Positions 17,724 through 26,313 of a stretch of 64,000 nt of DNA are shown in pieces. Origin of the DNA: Dasania phycosphaerae (GTDB lineage Bacteria > Pseudomonadota > Gammaproteobacteria > Pseudomonadales > Dasaniaceae). The stretch covers positions 310,001-374,000 of the forward strand of contig NZ_JAPTGG010000002.1 of NCBI RefSeq assembly GCF_026891035.1, given 5' to 3'. The stretch's first letter is position 1. Every line of letters starts with the position of its first letter. Under the pieces are notes generated by a model. That model saw nothing but the letters and a program-made list of their open reading frames with translations, was not told where the DNA came from and searched no databases. The position numbers and the translations under genes are program-made.

Positions 17724-18254
17724 ATGAGCAAGAAGTTTATTCAGCGTTTCTTACCCGATCCAGCATGGATTAAAAATCATCAGTCACTGCACTTTTTGGG
17801 TGACTGGTTACACGACCCCAATATTTGGCATCTCAATCGCCGCAGCGCTTCTATCGCCGTGTTTATAGGCCTGTTTATCGCCTTTGTACCGCTGCCCTCG
17901 CAAATGCTAATGGCTGCCATTATGGCCGTATTACTTAGGGTTAATTTGCCGCTGTCGGTATTATTAGTATGGACCAGCAACCCCATTACTATGCCGCCGC
18001 TATTTTACATGGCGTATAAAGTGGGCTTTGCCCTGATCGGCGACAATCACGCGCCCGCCTTTCATTTTGAACTGTCTTGGCAGTGGCTGAGTACAGGCCT
18101 TGCTAATATTTGGCAGCCGTTTTTACTGGGCTGTTTTGTGTGCGGCCTATTCTTTGGCTTGCTGGGCAGCGCCCTAACCCGCTTGGCCTGGCGCTGGCAT
18201 GTAATACACCTGTGGCATAAGCGCCGCCTGAGCCGTCTGCCCGTTAAAAAATAG
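17724..18254 (+). CDS. DUF2062 domain-containing membrane protein
   Basis: A 176-aa protein with about three hydrophobic helices. The motif RRSASIAVFIGLFIAFVPLPSQM followed by LPLSVLLVWTSNPITMPPLF is the DUF2062 signature. The family is widespread next to comEC or glycosyltransferase genes, but its biochemical function is unknown. It is transcribed divergently from comEC (94-base gap) and converges on lolE with only two bases between the stop codons and no visible terminator. Confidence 0.88.
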   Translation: MSKKFIQRFLPDPAWIKNHQSLHFLGDWLHDPNIWHLNRRSASIAVFIGLFIAFVPLPSQMLMAAIMAVLLRVNLPLSVLLVWTSNPITMPPLFYMAYKVGFALIGDNHAPAFHFELSWQWLSTGLANIWQPFLLGCFVCGLFFGLLGSALTRLAWRWHVIHLWHKRRLSRLPVKK

Positions 18255-18256
18255 CA

Positions 18257-19495
18257 CTACTCGTAACGCAGTGCTTCTGCTGGCCTGACCTTGGCGGCGC
18301 GCCAGGCCGGGTAGATAGTCGCTAAGATGCTCATCGTAAAGGCCGTGCCAGCCACTAAGCTAACATCCCACCAGCGCATATCCACCGGCAAGTAATCTAC
18401 TGGGTAAACATCGGAGTTTAGAAACTGGTACTGCAGTAATTGCTCTAGGCCCGCTACCATATCACCTACACTGGCACTCAGCCCTAAACCCAGCAGCACG
18501 CCAAACACCGTGCCTACCAAGCCTATTAAGCTGCCCTGCACGACAAAAATCATCATCACTTGCCTAGGGCTGGCGCCCAAAGTGCGTAGGATGGCAATAT
18601 CGCCCTGTTTGTCGGTGACTACCATCACCAGCGCTGACACCACATTAAAAGCGGCCACGGCAATAATAATAAACAACATTAAACCCACCAGCTGTTTAGA
18701 GAGTTGTATGGCGGAATATAAATTGCCATGGCTGCGGGTCCAATCGCGGCTGCTATAGCCATAGGGTAGATTTTGTTCTATCTCCCAAGCGACACGCGGC
18801 GCTGAAAAGGTATTGTGCAGTAACAACCGCAGGCCTTGCGCCGAGGGGTTGCCAGCCAATAAAGGCTGAGCACTAGCCAGTGACAGTAATATCACCGACT
18901 GATCGAGCTCGGTGCCGGTGTTAAATTGTTCCAGTAGTTGCAGCCGTTTAAAAATAGGCTGGGTTTTGCCCTGAGCAGATTGCTGAGGAATCATGATATT
19001 GACGTGATCACCGCTGTGTAAATTTAAACGCTGGGCTAAGGCACGGCCTATAATTACAGAGTCCGCCTGTTGATCTAACTGCTGCAAGGCCTGCGGCTGA
19101 ATAAATTGATCAATAATAGAAACCTGCGCTTCACGCTTTACGTCTATGCCGTAAATCATCACTGACTCTACATCGGTGCCGTGCAATAACATGCCGCCCA
19201 GTTGTACAAAAGGTGCGGCGGCAGCCACCTGAGGGTGCTGACGTATAATGCTTTCCACCGCCGGCCAATCACTGTGTTCGCCATGACTGCTAATCGTGAT
19301 ATGCGGTACTAAACCTAAAATACGCTCGCGCATTTCTTTATCAAAGCCATTCATCACCGATAGCACAACGATTAATAAAGCCACGCCCACAGTCATGCCC
19401 AGCATAGAAACCAAGGAGATAAACGACACCAACTGGCTGCGCCGTTTAGCACCGGCGTAGCGCAGGCCTATAAAAAATGAGCAGGGTTTAAACAT
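18257..19495 (-). CDS. lolE: Lipoprotein-releasing ABC transporter permease (LolC/LolE family, LolE by position)
   Basis: A 412-aa inner-membrane permease of the LolCE family: one N-terminal helix with the conserved start (FIGLRYAGAKRRSQLVSFISLVS), a large periplasmic domain, then three C-terminal helices ending YPAWRAAKVRPAEALRYE. With LolD it extracts outer-membrane lipoproteins from the inner membrane and passes them to LolA. The gene is third in a C-D-E order identical to E. coli, which is the reason for the name. The two permeases are clear paralogues and the assignment could be reversed. It ends two bases from the convergent DUF2062 gene. Confidence 0.9.
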   Translation of the reverse strand: MFKPCSFFIGLRYAGAKRRSQLVSFISLVSMLGMTVGVALLIVVLSVMNGFDKEMRERILGLVPHITISSHGEHSDWPAVESIIRQHPQVAAAAPFVQLGGMLLHGTDVESVMIYGIDVKREAQVSIIDQFIQPQALQQLDQQADSVIIGRALAQRLNLHSGDHVNIMIPQQSAQGKTQPIFKRLQLLEQFNTGTELDQSVILLSLASAQPLLAGNPSAQGLRLLLHNTFSAPRVAWEIEQNLPYGYSSRDWTRSHGNLYSAIQLSKQLVGLMLFIIIAVAAFNVVSALVMVVTDKQGDIAILRTLGASPRQVMMIFVVQGSLIGLVGTVFGVLLGLGLSASVGDMVAGLEQLLQYQFLNSDVYPVDYLPVDMRWWDVSLVAGTAFTMSILATIYPAWRAAKVRPAEALRYE

Positions 19496-19499
19496 GGCC

Positions 19500-20222
19500 T
19501 TAACTAACCTCAGCCTGCAAATGTAACTGCCCTTCGAATAAGCTATACACTTTATTCATGCGCTGCGCCAAGGACATATCGTGAGTGACAATAATAAAGC
19601 TGGTATCCAAGTTGCGATTGAGTTCGGCCATTAGCTGATGTATGTCGTCGGCGGTGTGTTGATCTAAATTACCCGTGGGCTCATCCATTAATACACATTG
19701 TGGCGCAGTGACTAAGGCGCGGGCAATGGCAACGCGTTGGCGCTCGCCGCCCGATAATTCACTGGGTTTATGTTGTAAACGTTGCCCCAGCCCCACCCGC
19801 TGCAAAAAATCGGTGGCCTGTGTTTTAGCCTGTTTTGCAGAGCAGCTACCTAATAACAGTGGCATGGCCACATTTTCCAGAGCACTAAACTCGCCTAATA
19901 AATGATGGAATTGATAAACAAAACCCAAATGTTGCTGGCGTAAAAAACCGCGCTGGGTTTCTGATAAATCATTAAAGGACTGGCCGCTAATACTAACGCT
20001 GCCCTGGCTGGGCAAATCTAAACCACCCAACATATTTAACAGCGTTGATTTACCCGACCCCGAAGCCCCAACTATGGCCAGCATTTCGCCTGCGGCCACT
20101 TGCAGGTTGACGCCCTGCAGTACCGCCAATTGCTCTGGCCCTTGCTGGTAACTTTTATAAACATTTTCACAGGCTAAAACGATAGCTTGGGATTGAGCTG
20201 GGGGTTGAGGTTGAGAATTCAA
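19500..20222 (-). CDS. lolD: Lipoprotein-releasing system ATP-binding protein
   Basis: A 240-aa ABC ATPase that powers the LolCDE complex. Walker A is GASGSGKSTLLNMLGGLD, the Q-loop region is GFVYQFHHLLGEFSALENVAMP, the signature is LSGGERQRVAIARALV and Walker B is CVLMDEPTGNLD. The segment FHHLLGEFSALENV is typical of LolD. It sits between its two permease genes with gaps of 4 and 21 bases, in one operon. Confidence 0.95.
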   Translation of the reverse strand: MNSQPQPPAQSQAIVLACENVYKSYQQGPEQLAVLQGVNLQVAAGEMLAIVGASGSGKSTLLNMLGGLDLPSQGSVSISGQSFNDLSETQRGFLRQQHLGFVYQFHHLLGEFSALENVAMPLLLGSCSAKQAKTQATDFLQRVGLGQRLQHKPSELSGGERQRVAIARALVTAPQCVLMDEPTGNLDQHTADDIHQLMAELNRNLDTSFIIVTHDMSLAQRMNKVYSLFEGQLHLQAEVS

Positions 20223-20243
20223 GCGACACCTTCTTTATCAGTA

Positions 20244-21485
20244 TTATTCATAGCGCAAAGCTTCGGCTGGGTGAATATTAGCCGCGCGCATAGCGGGGTA
20301 TATAGTGGCTAAAGCGCTAAGTAAAAAGCCAGCACCGGCAATAATGGCGACATCTTGCCACTGCACCAGCGAGGGGATTTTACTTATAAAATAAACATTG
20401 GGGTTAAATACCGTAAGGCCCAGCCAAGATTCCACTGTTGCCACTACCTCCCCCACATAAAAAGCTAAGGGTAAGCCCAGTACTATGCCCAGTAAAATAC
20501 CGCCGCTACCTACCGCCATGCCCTGTATCATAAAAATATTGCGTATGGCCTTGGGTGACATACCCATGGTGCGCAGTACTGCTATATCCGAGCGTTTGTC
20601 GGCCACCATCATGGTTAAAATAGAAATAATATTAAACGCAGCTATGGTCACTATCACTAACAGCAGCAAGGTGATCATGGTTTTTTCCATTTTCATAGCT
20701 TGAAATAAACTGCCCTGTGATTGCTGCCAACTGCTGGCTATCGCGCCGGGAAATAATTGTTGGGCCAATTGTGGTAATAGTGTGGGCGCAGAAAAAATAT
20801 CTTCCAGCTCCACACGCAAGCCGGTAACTGCCTGGCCCAATTGAAATAGCTTTTGGCCATCGGCTAAATGAATAAATGCGGTATCGCTATCTAGCTGTGC
20901 GCCCACGCTAAAAATGGCAACAACGGTAAAACGCTTGACTCTGGGGTACACCCCTACCGGTGTAATCGTCACCTTGGGTAGCATGACGGTAACTTCATCC
21001 CCCGGCCTGACACCTAAGTACCTAGCTAAAATATCCCCCAACACTATGCCGTAGCGCCCCGGCGCTAATTGCGTCATATCGCCAGCAATCATGTGATCGG
21101 CCATGGACCATACGCCCTGCTCCAAGCTGGGATCTATGGCATTTAAACGCGCATTGCGCAGCAGGCCATAGCGGCTAAGCATAATATTGCCCGCCACATA
21201 GGGGGCTGCTGCCTTAACCCCTGGCTGTTGGGCTAATTGCTGCTGCCAACGTGGCCACTCTTTTAATGCTGGCTGAGCGGTAATATGGCCATGGGGCAAT
21301 ACCGATAGTATGCGGCCACGCAGTTCGGCTTCAAAGCCGTTCATTACCGACAGCACTACAATTAACGCCAGCACACCTAACACCATGCCCAATAAGGAAA
21401 TTAATGAGACAAAGGAGATAAACTGGTTGCGGCGTTTGGCCTGTGTGTAGCGCAGCCCTATAAACAGGGCTAGGGGCTTATACAT
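20244..21485 (-). CDS. lolC: Lipoprotein-releasing ABC transporter permease (LolC/LolE family, LolC by position)
   Basis: A 413-aa permease with the same layout as the other permease: N-terminal FIGLRYTQAKRRNQFISFVS, helix LLGMVLGVLALIVVLSVMNGF, periplasmic domain, and three C-terminal helices ending YPAMRAANIHPAEALRYE. As first gene of the operon it corresponds to LolC, the subunit that docks LolA. The periplasmic domain carries KVTITPVGVYPRVKRF, in the area where LolC proteins have the LolA-binding hook, but the hook itself cannot be proved by eye. The promoter must lie in the 100-200 bases shared with the divergent PilZ gene. Confidence 0.92.
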   Translation of the reverse strand: MYKPLALFIGLRYTQAKRRNQFISFVSLISLLGMVLGVLALIVVLSVMNGFEAELRGRILSVLPHGHITAQPALKEWPRWQQQLAQQPGVKAAAPYVAGNIMLSRYGLLRNARLNAIDPSLEQGVWSMADHMIAGDMTQLAPGRYGIVLGDILARYLGVRPGDEVTVMLPKVTITPVGVYPRVKRFTVVAIFSVGAQLDSDTAFIHLADGQKLFQLGQAVTGLRVELEDIFSAPTLLPQLAQQLFPGAIASSWQQSQGSLFQAMKMEKTMITLLLLVIVTIAAFNIISILTMMVADKRSDIAVLRTMGMSPKAIRNIFMIQGMAVGSGGILLGIVLGLPLAFYVGEVVATVESWLGLTVFNPNVYFISKIPSLVQWQDVAIIAGAGFLLSALATIYPAMRAANIHPAEALRYE

Positions 21486-21681
21486 AGTTATTTATTATTA
21501 CCGTTACAGATTAAAAACTTAGCGCTACACTTAGCTATGGATGATCAGTCTTATTTAGCTTTTCATAATCTAAGCTAGTTATAAGCCAACCTTGGCCCGC
21601 ATCATAGCGAGCCTAGTGCGCACTGGTAAAGCTGAATCAAAACCCGAGCAAAACCCAAGCAAAACAGAGTGTAACCCATCT

Positions 21682-22290
21682 ATGGATAAATCGTCTCCTT
21701 CTAATGGCAACCCCTTCGATATAGGGGATATGCGTAATTACTTTCGGGTTAGCTCTGAAGTCAAGGTGCGCACGGTGGTGTGTAGCAAGCAGCAAGTTGA
21801 CAAGGACCTGTGGCCACAGGCCTTAGCCAAAAGCCCCGCCCTACAATTAGTAGAGACCTTAAGAAACACTGAGCACGAAGCCGCCCCGCTGTTGCGCAGC
21901 ATAGGCGAGCAAAACCGCGCCATAGAACAGTATTTACGCAACATCAATAAACGCATAGAGCTAATCGCCAATCATTTAAATAACCACGACGAACAGGCCC
22001 ACGACAGCCAAGAGCAGCAAGTTTTGATCAGCGAGGGCGGTATAGAGTTTAGTATAGAGAGCCTAAGCAAAATTAAACTGCACGACTATTTAGCGCTGGA
22101 ATTGGTATTAAACTTGTCACAGTTAGCGCTATCGCTGTTTGGTAAGGTGATCAATGTGCGTGAAAAAAATAATCGCTATTTGATAGGTGTAGAGTTTGTG
22201 GCCCTTAAAGAGCTGGATAGGCAGCAGTTGGCCAAGCATGTGATACAGCAACAGTTAGTGGATAAGCGCGACGCCAAAAGCGAATCTTAA
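21682..22290 (+). CDS. PilZ-like domain protein with long helical insertion
   Basis: A protein of about 202 aa from the ATG at 21682 (an alternative TTG start at 21592 would add 30 low-complexity residues). RxxxR, the first c-di-GMP motif of PilZ domains, is present as RNYFR. About 95 residues later a degenerate second motif reads LISEGG, with Leu where Asp or Asn is expected. Between them is a long, polar, probably helical stretch (QNRAIEQYLRNINKRIELIA). This resembles the tetrameric PilZ type described from Xanthomonas, where helices are inserted into the PilZ fold. P. aeruginosa also has a PilZ gene beside its lol operon (PA2989, from memory). Whether c-di-GMP is bound is doubtful given the changed residue. 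Confidence 0.72.
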   Translation: MDKSSPSNGNPFDIGDMRNYFRVSSEVKVRTVVCSKQQVDKDLWPQALAKSPALQLVETLRNTEHEAAPLLRSIGEQNRAIEQYLRNINKRIELIANHLNNHDEQAHDSQEQQVLISEGGIEFSIESLSKIKLHDYLALELVLNLSQLALSLFGKVINVREKNNRYLIGVEFVALKELDRQQLAKHVIQQQLVDKRDAKSES

Positions 22291-22326
22291 ATAGCGCTGC
22301 CAGCGGCAAATAAGCGCATAAAAAAA

Positions 22327-22358
22327 GGGGCGCAAGCTTAATCGCTGCGCCCCTTTTT
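22327..22358. terminator. Bidirectional intrinsic terminator between the PilZ gene and nqrM
   Basis: An 8-bp perfect stem, GGGGCGCA (22327-22334) with TGCGCCCC (22346-22353), is flanked by an A-run (22321-22326) and a T-run (22354-22358). It can serve the PilZ gene on the plus strand and nqrM on the minus strand. Confidence 0.9.
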
Positions 22359-22379
22359 GCTGGCCATTTAGTGGCCGTT

Positions 22380-22622
22380 TTATTTTTTCGTGGCGTCGTA
22401 GGCCAAATCGCTGGCACTGGTTTTGGCAGTAGTTGCCACCCTGTCATTCTCTTCGTCACAGACTTGCTTGTCACCACCGCAAACATCACAAGCGGTTTCC
22501 ATGCCTAGGGCACTCATACCACCGCAGGAACCCTTAATGGGCTTTTTGCCTAGAATTACACCTACGGCCATGGCGGCAATTACAAAGGCGATAAAACAAA
22601 AGGTAATGATAAATGTGGCCAT
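22380..22622 (-). CDS. nqrM: Na+-NQR maturation factor NqrM
   Basis: An 80-aa membrane protein (formerly DUF539) with one N-terminal helix (IITFCFIAFVIAAMAVGVIL) and a cysteine-rich cytoplasmic part: KGSCGG, then TACDVCGGDKQVC. NqrM is needed to mature NQR, probably by delivering iron to the Cys4 iron centre between NqrD and NqrE. The gene usually follows apbE at the end of nqr operons, as here, but in this genome a 130-base stretch of three hairpins separates it from apbE. Its stop codon faces a strong terminator. Confidence 0.93.
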   Translation of the reverse strand: MATFIITFCFIAFVIAAMAVGVILGKKPIKGSCGGMSALGMETACDVCGGDKQVCDEENDRVATTAKTSASDLAYDATKK

Positions 22623-22648
22623 GATAGTGTCTCGTTGTTTGCTGTACC

Positions 22649-22757
22649 GGGGTCAGACCCCGAAGGGCTCTGACCCCTTAATCTGGTTTGATTAGGGGAC
22701 AGAGCGCTGCGCGGTCTGTCCCCGTAAAGTATTGGGGTGTTGACCCCCCATACTTTA
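22649..22757. repeat. Cluster of three palindromic units between nqrM and apbE
   Basis: Three consecutive inverted repeats: GGGGTCAGA (22649-22657)/TCTGACCCC (22669-22677); GGGGACAGA (22695-22703)/TCTGTCCCC (22715-22723), with GCGCTGCGC in the loop; and TAAAGTAT (22725-22732)/ATACTTTA (22750-22757), with an inner GGGGT/ACCCC. The first two are sister sequences. The last arm contains the apbE stop codon (22755-22757). The spacing and relatedness are those of REP/BIME-like elements. A related motif recurs at 32875-32911. Confidence 0.8.
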
Positions 22758-23789
22758 CTGCAAATAAGGCCTAAAAGCATCGCTATATTTGGCTTCAAAA
22801 CCCTTATCAGTTTTAACTAATAGGTATATAGCTAAGCCCTGCTGTTGCGCCAGCGCTAGCCCTGCCTCAGGCCCCATCACATTAATGGCAGTGGCTAAGC
22901 CATCGGCCTGTGCGGCCTCATCGGCAATCACCGTAACCGAGGCCAAGTTATGCGCAATAGGCTTGCCGGTAATCGGTGAAATAGTATGGGAATAACGTTG
23001 GCCGTCTTTTTCAAAATAATTGCGGTAATCACCTGAGGTGGCGACGGCTTTATCACTAATGGCTATGGCTTTATAGGCCTGGCCATAGCTACCATCAGGC
23101 TGCTCTATGGCTATACGCCACGGCTGGCCTTTAGGGTTGAGGCCGTTGAGGCGTAATTCGCCACCCACTTCTACCATAAAGTGGCTATAGCCCTGCTCTA
23201 GCAATAAATCTGCTAGCTGATCAACACCGTAGCCTTTGGCTATAGCCGAGAGATCAATTTGCAAGTCGGTTTTTTTGCTGATTTCTATGCTGCCTATATT
23301 GAGCTCTATATTTTGAAAACCGGCATCGGCTAATAGGCTATCAATTTGCGACTGGCTGGGCACTCTATCTTCATGGCCGCTATTGCCAAAGCCCCAAGCG
23401 TTAACCAGGGGGCCTACGGTTACATCAAAAGCGCCGCCAGTTAACCAGCTTATTTCCATGCTTTGTAACAGCACATGAAACAGCTCTGGGCTAACTTGCT
23501 GCCACTGCCCCGCCGGCAGACGATTGAATTGCATTAATTCAGAGTCAGCGATGTAAGTAGACATCTGTTGATTGATTTGTTGCAGGCGTTTATCGACCAA
23601 AGCCTGTATAGCTGGGCCATCGATAGCTTGCTCGCCGTGCACCACGGTGATGTGGTAAGTGGTACCCATAGTCTTGCCGCTAAGCTTTAGCGCCGCAAGC
23701 GGCTGCTCGCTGCAAGCAGAGAGTAAAGTACTAACAATTAAAACAAAAACGGAGAGCACTAGTGCTCTCCGTTGCGATAAAAACCTCAT
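22755..23789 (-). CDS. apbE: FAD:protein FMN transferase (flavin transferase)
   Basis: ApbE (344 aa) covalently attaches FMN to threonines of NqrB and NqrC using FAD. The N-terminus is a lipoprotein signal with lipobox LLSAC (Cys26). TMGTTYHITV opens the catalytic domain, DLSAIAKGYGVDQLADLL and YSHFMVEVGGELRLNGLNPKGQPW are core motifs, and SHTISPITGKPI is the conserved C-terminal segment. It lies 2 bases after nqrF, within the operon that encodes its targets. The stop codon is inside a palindromic repeat arm, so the C-terminal residues FRPYLQ lie next to repeat DNA. Confidence 0.95.
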   Translation of the reverse strand: MRFLSQRRALVLSVFVLIVSTLLSACSEQPLAALKLSGKTMGTTYHITVVHGEQAIDGPAIQALVDKRLQQINQQMSTYIADSELMQFNRLPAGQWQQVSPELFHVLLQSMEISWLTGGAFDVTVGPLVNAWGFGNSGHEDRVPSQSQIDSLLADAGFQNIELNIGSIEISKKTDLQIDLSAIAKGYGVDQLADLLLEQGYSHFMVEVGGELRLNGLNPKGQPWRIAIEQPDGSYGQAYKAIAISDKAVATSGDYRNYFEKDGQRYSHTISPITGKPIAHNLASVTVIADEAAQADGLATAINVMGPEAGLALAQQQGLAIYLLVKTDKGFEAKYSDAFRPYLQ

Positions 23790-23791
23790 GT

Positions 23792-25012
23792 TTAGGTGAA
23801 CTCGTCTAGCATGATGTTTTCTTTTTCCACACCCAGATTAGTCAGCATACCGATAACCGCTGAGTTCATCATTGGGGGGCCACACATATAGTATTCACAG
23901 TCTTCCGGCGCCTGGTGATCTTTCAGGTAGGCGTCGTGTAATACATTGTGAATAAAGCCGGTTAAACCGTCCCAGTTATCTTCAGGCTGTGGATCACTTA
24001 ATGCTAAGTGCCAAGTGAAGTTGGGGAACTCTTTAGCCAGTTGATCGTACTCTTCGGCGTAAAAAACTTCACGCAATGAGCGAGCACCGTACCAGAAAGT
24101 AATCTTACGATCGGTTTTTAAGCGCTTAAGCTGATCAAAAATGTGCGAGCGCATGGGGGCCATACCTGCACCACCACCTACAAACACCATTTCGTTATCA
24201 GTGTCTTTGGCAAAGAATTCACCGAAGGGACCCATAACCTTAACTTTATCGCCTGGCTTGAGGTTAAATACCCAAGAAGACATTTTACCTGGCGTTAATG
24301 ATAGGTTGTTTGGTGGCGGCGTAGCACAACGGATGTTGAACTTCACTATGCCCTTTTCTTCTGGGTAGTTAGCCATAGAGTAAGCACGGATAACGGGCTC
24401 ATCAACTTTAGAAACTACATCTAAAAAGCCAAAGCGTTCCCAGTCACCTTTATACTCATCACCTAGATCAAAGTCAGAGTACTTCACCGTATGTGGTGGG
24501 CACTCTAGCTGTACATAACCACCGGCGCGGAAATCTACATCTTCGCCTTCAGGCAGTGTTAACACTAGCTCTTTGATAAAAGTAGCCACGTTGTCGTTGC
24601 TGGCAACCGTGGTTTCCCACTGCTTAATACCAAACACTTCTTCAGGCACTTCAATTTTCATGTCTTGCTTAACAGGTGTTTGGCAAGATAGGCGCAAGCC
24701 CTCGCGTGCTTCACGCTTGGTGAAGTGAGGCTCTTCAGTAGGCAGCATAGAGCCGCCACCTTCGGTAACAACACACTTACACTGGGCGCAGCTACCGCCG
24801 CCGCCACAGGCCGAGGCTAAAAACACGCCGTTGTTAGCCAGAGTTTGTAACAATTTGTCACCGGCCGGAACCGATAAAGTTTTTTCACCATTAATTTCGA
24901 TATTGACGTTGCCAGAGCTCACCATACGTGAGCGGGCAAACAAGATGACCACGACCAGCGCTAAAACGATGGCGGTGAACATCACAACACCGAGAACGAT
25001 TACTGTATTCAT
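23792..25012 (-). CDS. nqrF: Na+-translocating NADH:quinone reductase subunit F
   Basis: NqrF (406 aa) is the NADH-oxidising subunit. One N-terminal helix (VIVLGVVMFTAIVLALVVVI) anchors it. A ferredoxin domain carries the [2Fe-2S] cysteines Cys69, Cys75, Cys78 (ACGGGGSCAQC) and Cys110 (LSCQTP). The FAD site is RAYSMANYP and the NADH domain has VFVGGGAGMAPMRSH and the terminal YYMCGPPMMNSAV. Length matches the family. It sits 21 bases after nqrE. Confidence 0.97.
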   Translation of the reverse strand: MNTVIVLGVVMFTAIVLALVVVILFARSRMVSSGNVNIEINGEKTLSVPAGDKLLQTLANNGVFLASACGGGGSCAQCKCVVTEGGGSMLPTEEPHFTKREAREGLRLSCQTPVKQDMKIEVPEEVFGIKQWETTVASNDNVATFIKELVLTLPEGEDVDFRAGGYVQLECPPHTVKYSDFDLGDEYKGDWERFGFLDVVSKVDEPVIRAYSMANYPEEKGIVKFNIRCATPPPNNLSLTPGKMSSWVFNLKPGDKVKVMGPFGEFFAKDTDNEMVFVGGGAGMAPMRSHIFDQLKRLKTDRKITFWYGARSLREVFYAEEYDQLAKEFPNFTWHLALSDPQPEDNWDGLTGFIHNVLHDAYLKDHQAPEDCEYYMCGPPMMNSAVIGMLTNLGVEKENIMLDEFT

Positions 25013-25033
25013 AATATTCCTCTATCTTCTCGG

Positions 25034-25648
25034 TTACAGGTCTATACCACCGAATGACATGAAGCCTAACGACATCAAACCAACGGTGATAAAGGTAATG
25101 CCTAAGCCTTGCAGGCCTGCAGGTACATCGCTGTACTTCATCTTTTCGCGTATACCCGCCAAAAGAATAATTGCCAGCGCCCAACCGATACCCGAACCGG
25201 CACCAAACACTACAGACTCGCCAAAACCGTACTCACGCTCAACCATAAAGAGTGAAGCACCCATGATGGCGCAGTTTACAGTGATTAAAGGCAGGAATAC
25301 GCCCAGTGCGTTATATAGCGCTGGTATAAACTTGTCCAAAAACATTTCCAGGATTTGAACCATTGCAGCGATTACGCCGATGTAGCTCAATAAGCCCAAA
25401 AAGCTTAGGTCCACGCTTGCGTAGTCTGGGCTAATCCAAACCAAAGCGCCTTCTCTAAGCAGATAGTTATAGATCAGGTAGTTGACCGGTACAGTGATGG
25501 TTAACACCACTATTACCGCAATACCCAGGCCTATAGCTGCCTGCATTTTTTTCGAAAGTGCCAATAGCGTACACATGCCTAAAAAGAAGGCTAACGCCAT
25601 GTTTTCGATGAAAATCGCTTTAACAAATAAACTCAGATAATGTTCCAT
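25034..25648 (-). CDS. nqrE: Na+-NQR subunit E
   Basis: NqrE (204 aa) is a six-helix membrane subunit homologous to NqrD; a cysteine from helices of each builds the iron centre of the sodium pump. Visible are the N-terminus MEHYLSLFVKAIFIENMALAFFLGMCT and the second cysteine motif LITVNCAIMGASLF. Its start is directly next to the nqrD stop (25649), so translation is coupled. Confidence 0.96.
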   Translation of the reverse strand: MEHYLSLFVKAIFIENMALAFFLGMCTLLALSKKMQAAIGLGIAVIVVLTITVPVNYLIYNYLLREGALVWISPDYASVDLSFLGLLSYIGVIAAMVQILEMFLDKFIPALYNALGVFLPLITVNCAIMGASLFMVEREYGFGESVVFGAGSGIGWALAIILLAGIREKMKYSDVPAGLQGLGITFITVGLMSLGFMSFGGIDL

Positions 25649-26311
25649 TTACACACTCTCCTGGGCGCTAGTGTTTTTCGCCATTTTGAATTCAGGAGTT
25701 TCAACTTGATCAGTTTTAGCGGTACGTAAAGCCCAAATAAATAAACCGATTAAGAAGAACGCACTAGGTGGTAATAGTAATAAACCGTTAGGGATATACC
25801 AGCCGCCATCGTTAACTAAAGGCAGTATCTCGTAGCCCATTAATTTACCTGAGCCAAACAGCTCACGAATTACCGCTACAAAAACCAATACCGCACTGTA
25901 GCCCAAGCCATTACCTACACCGTCGAAAAAGCTAGGGATAGGCGAGTTTTTCATCGCAAAGGCTTCTGCCCTACCCATAACAATACAGTTAGTAATGATT
26001 AAGCCTACAAATACCGAAAGCTGCTTACTGATTTCATAAGCAACAGCTTTTAGCACTTGGTCTACCACGATTACCAGCGAGGCAATAATTACCATCTGTA
26101 CGATGATACGAATGCTGCCAGGAATATGGTTGCGGATTAATGAAATACAAAAGTTAGAACAAGCGGTTACTGCGATTACAGACAAACACATAACCAGAGT
26201 AACTTTTAAGCTTGAAGTAACCGCCAAGGCAGAACAAACACCCAACACCTGTAAGGCAATGGGGTTGTTCTTAAAAATGGGCTCTATTAAAGAGTCTTTA
26301 ATCTTAGACAT
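25649..26311 (-). CDS. nqrD: Na+-NQR subunit D
   Basis: NqrD (220 aa) is the paralogue of NqrE, with six helices and cysteine motifs in LQVLGVCSALAVTSSL and FVGLIITNCIVMGRAEAFA. Together the two contribute the four cysteines around the intramembrane iron centre. It lies 2 bases after nqrC and abuts nqrE. Confidence 0.96.
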   Translation of the reverse strand: MSKIKDSLIEPIFKNNPIALQVLGVCSALAVTSSLKVTLVMCLSVIAVTACSNFCISLIRNHIPGSIRIIVQMVIIASLVIVVDQVLKAVAYEISKQLSVFVGLIITNCIVMGRAEAFAMKNSPIPSFFDGVGNGLGYSAVLVFVAVIRELFGSGKLMGYEILPLVNDGGWYIPNGLLLLPPSAFFLIGLFIWALRTAKTDQVETPEFKMAKNTSAQESV

Positions 26312-26313
26312 GA

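Noticed and set aside
24831..25358. 175-codon open frame opposite nqrF/nqrE
   Set aside because: It lies antisense to two certain genes whose codon pattern explains the lack of stops; the peptide is not family-like.
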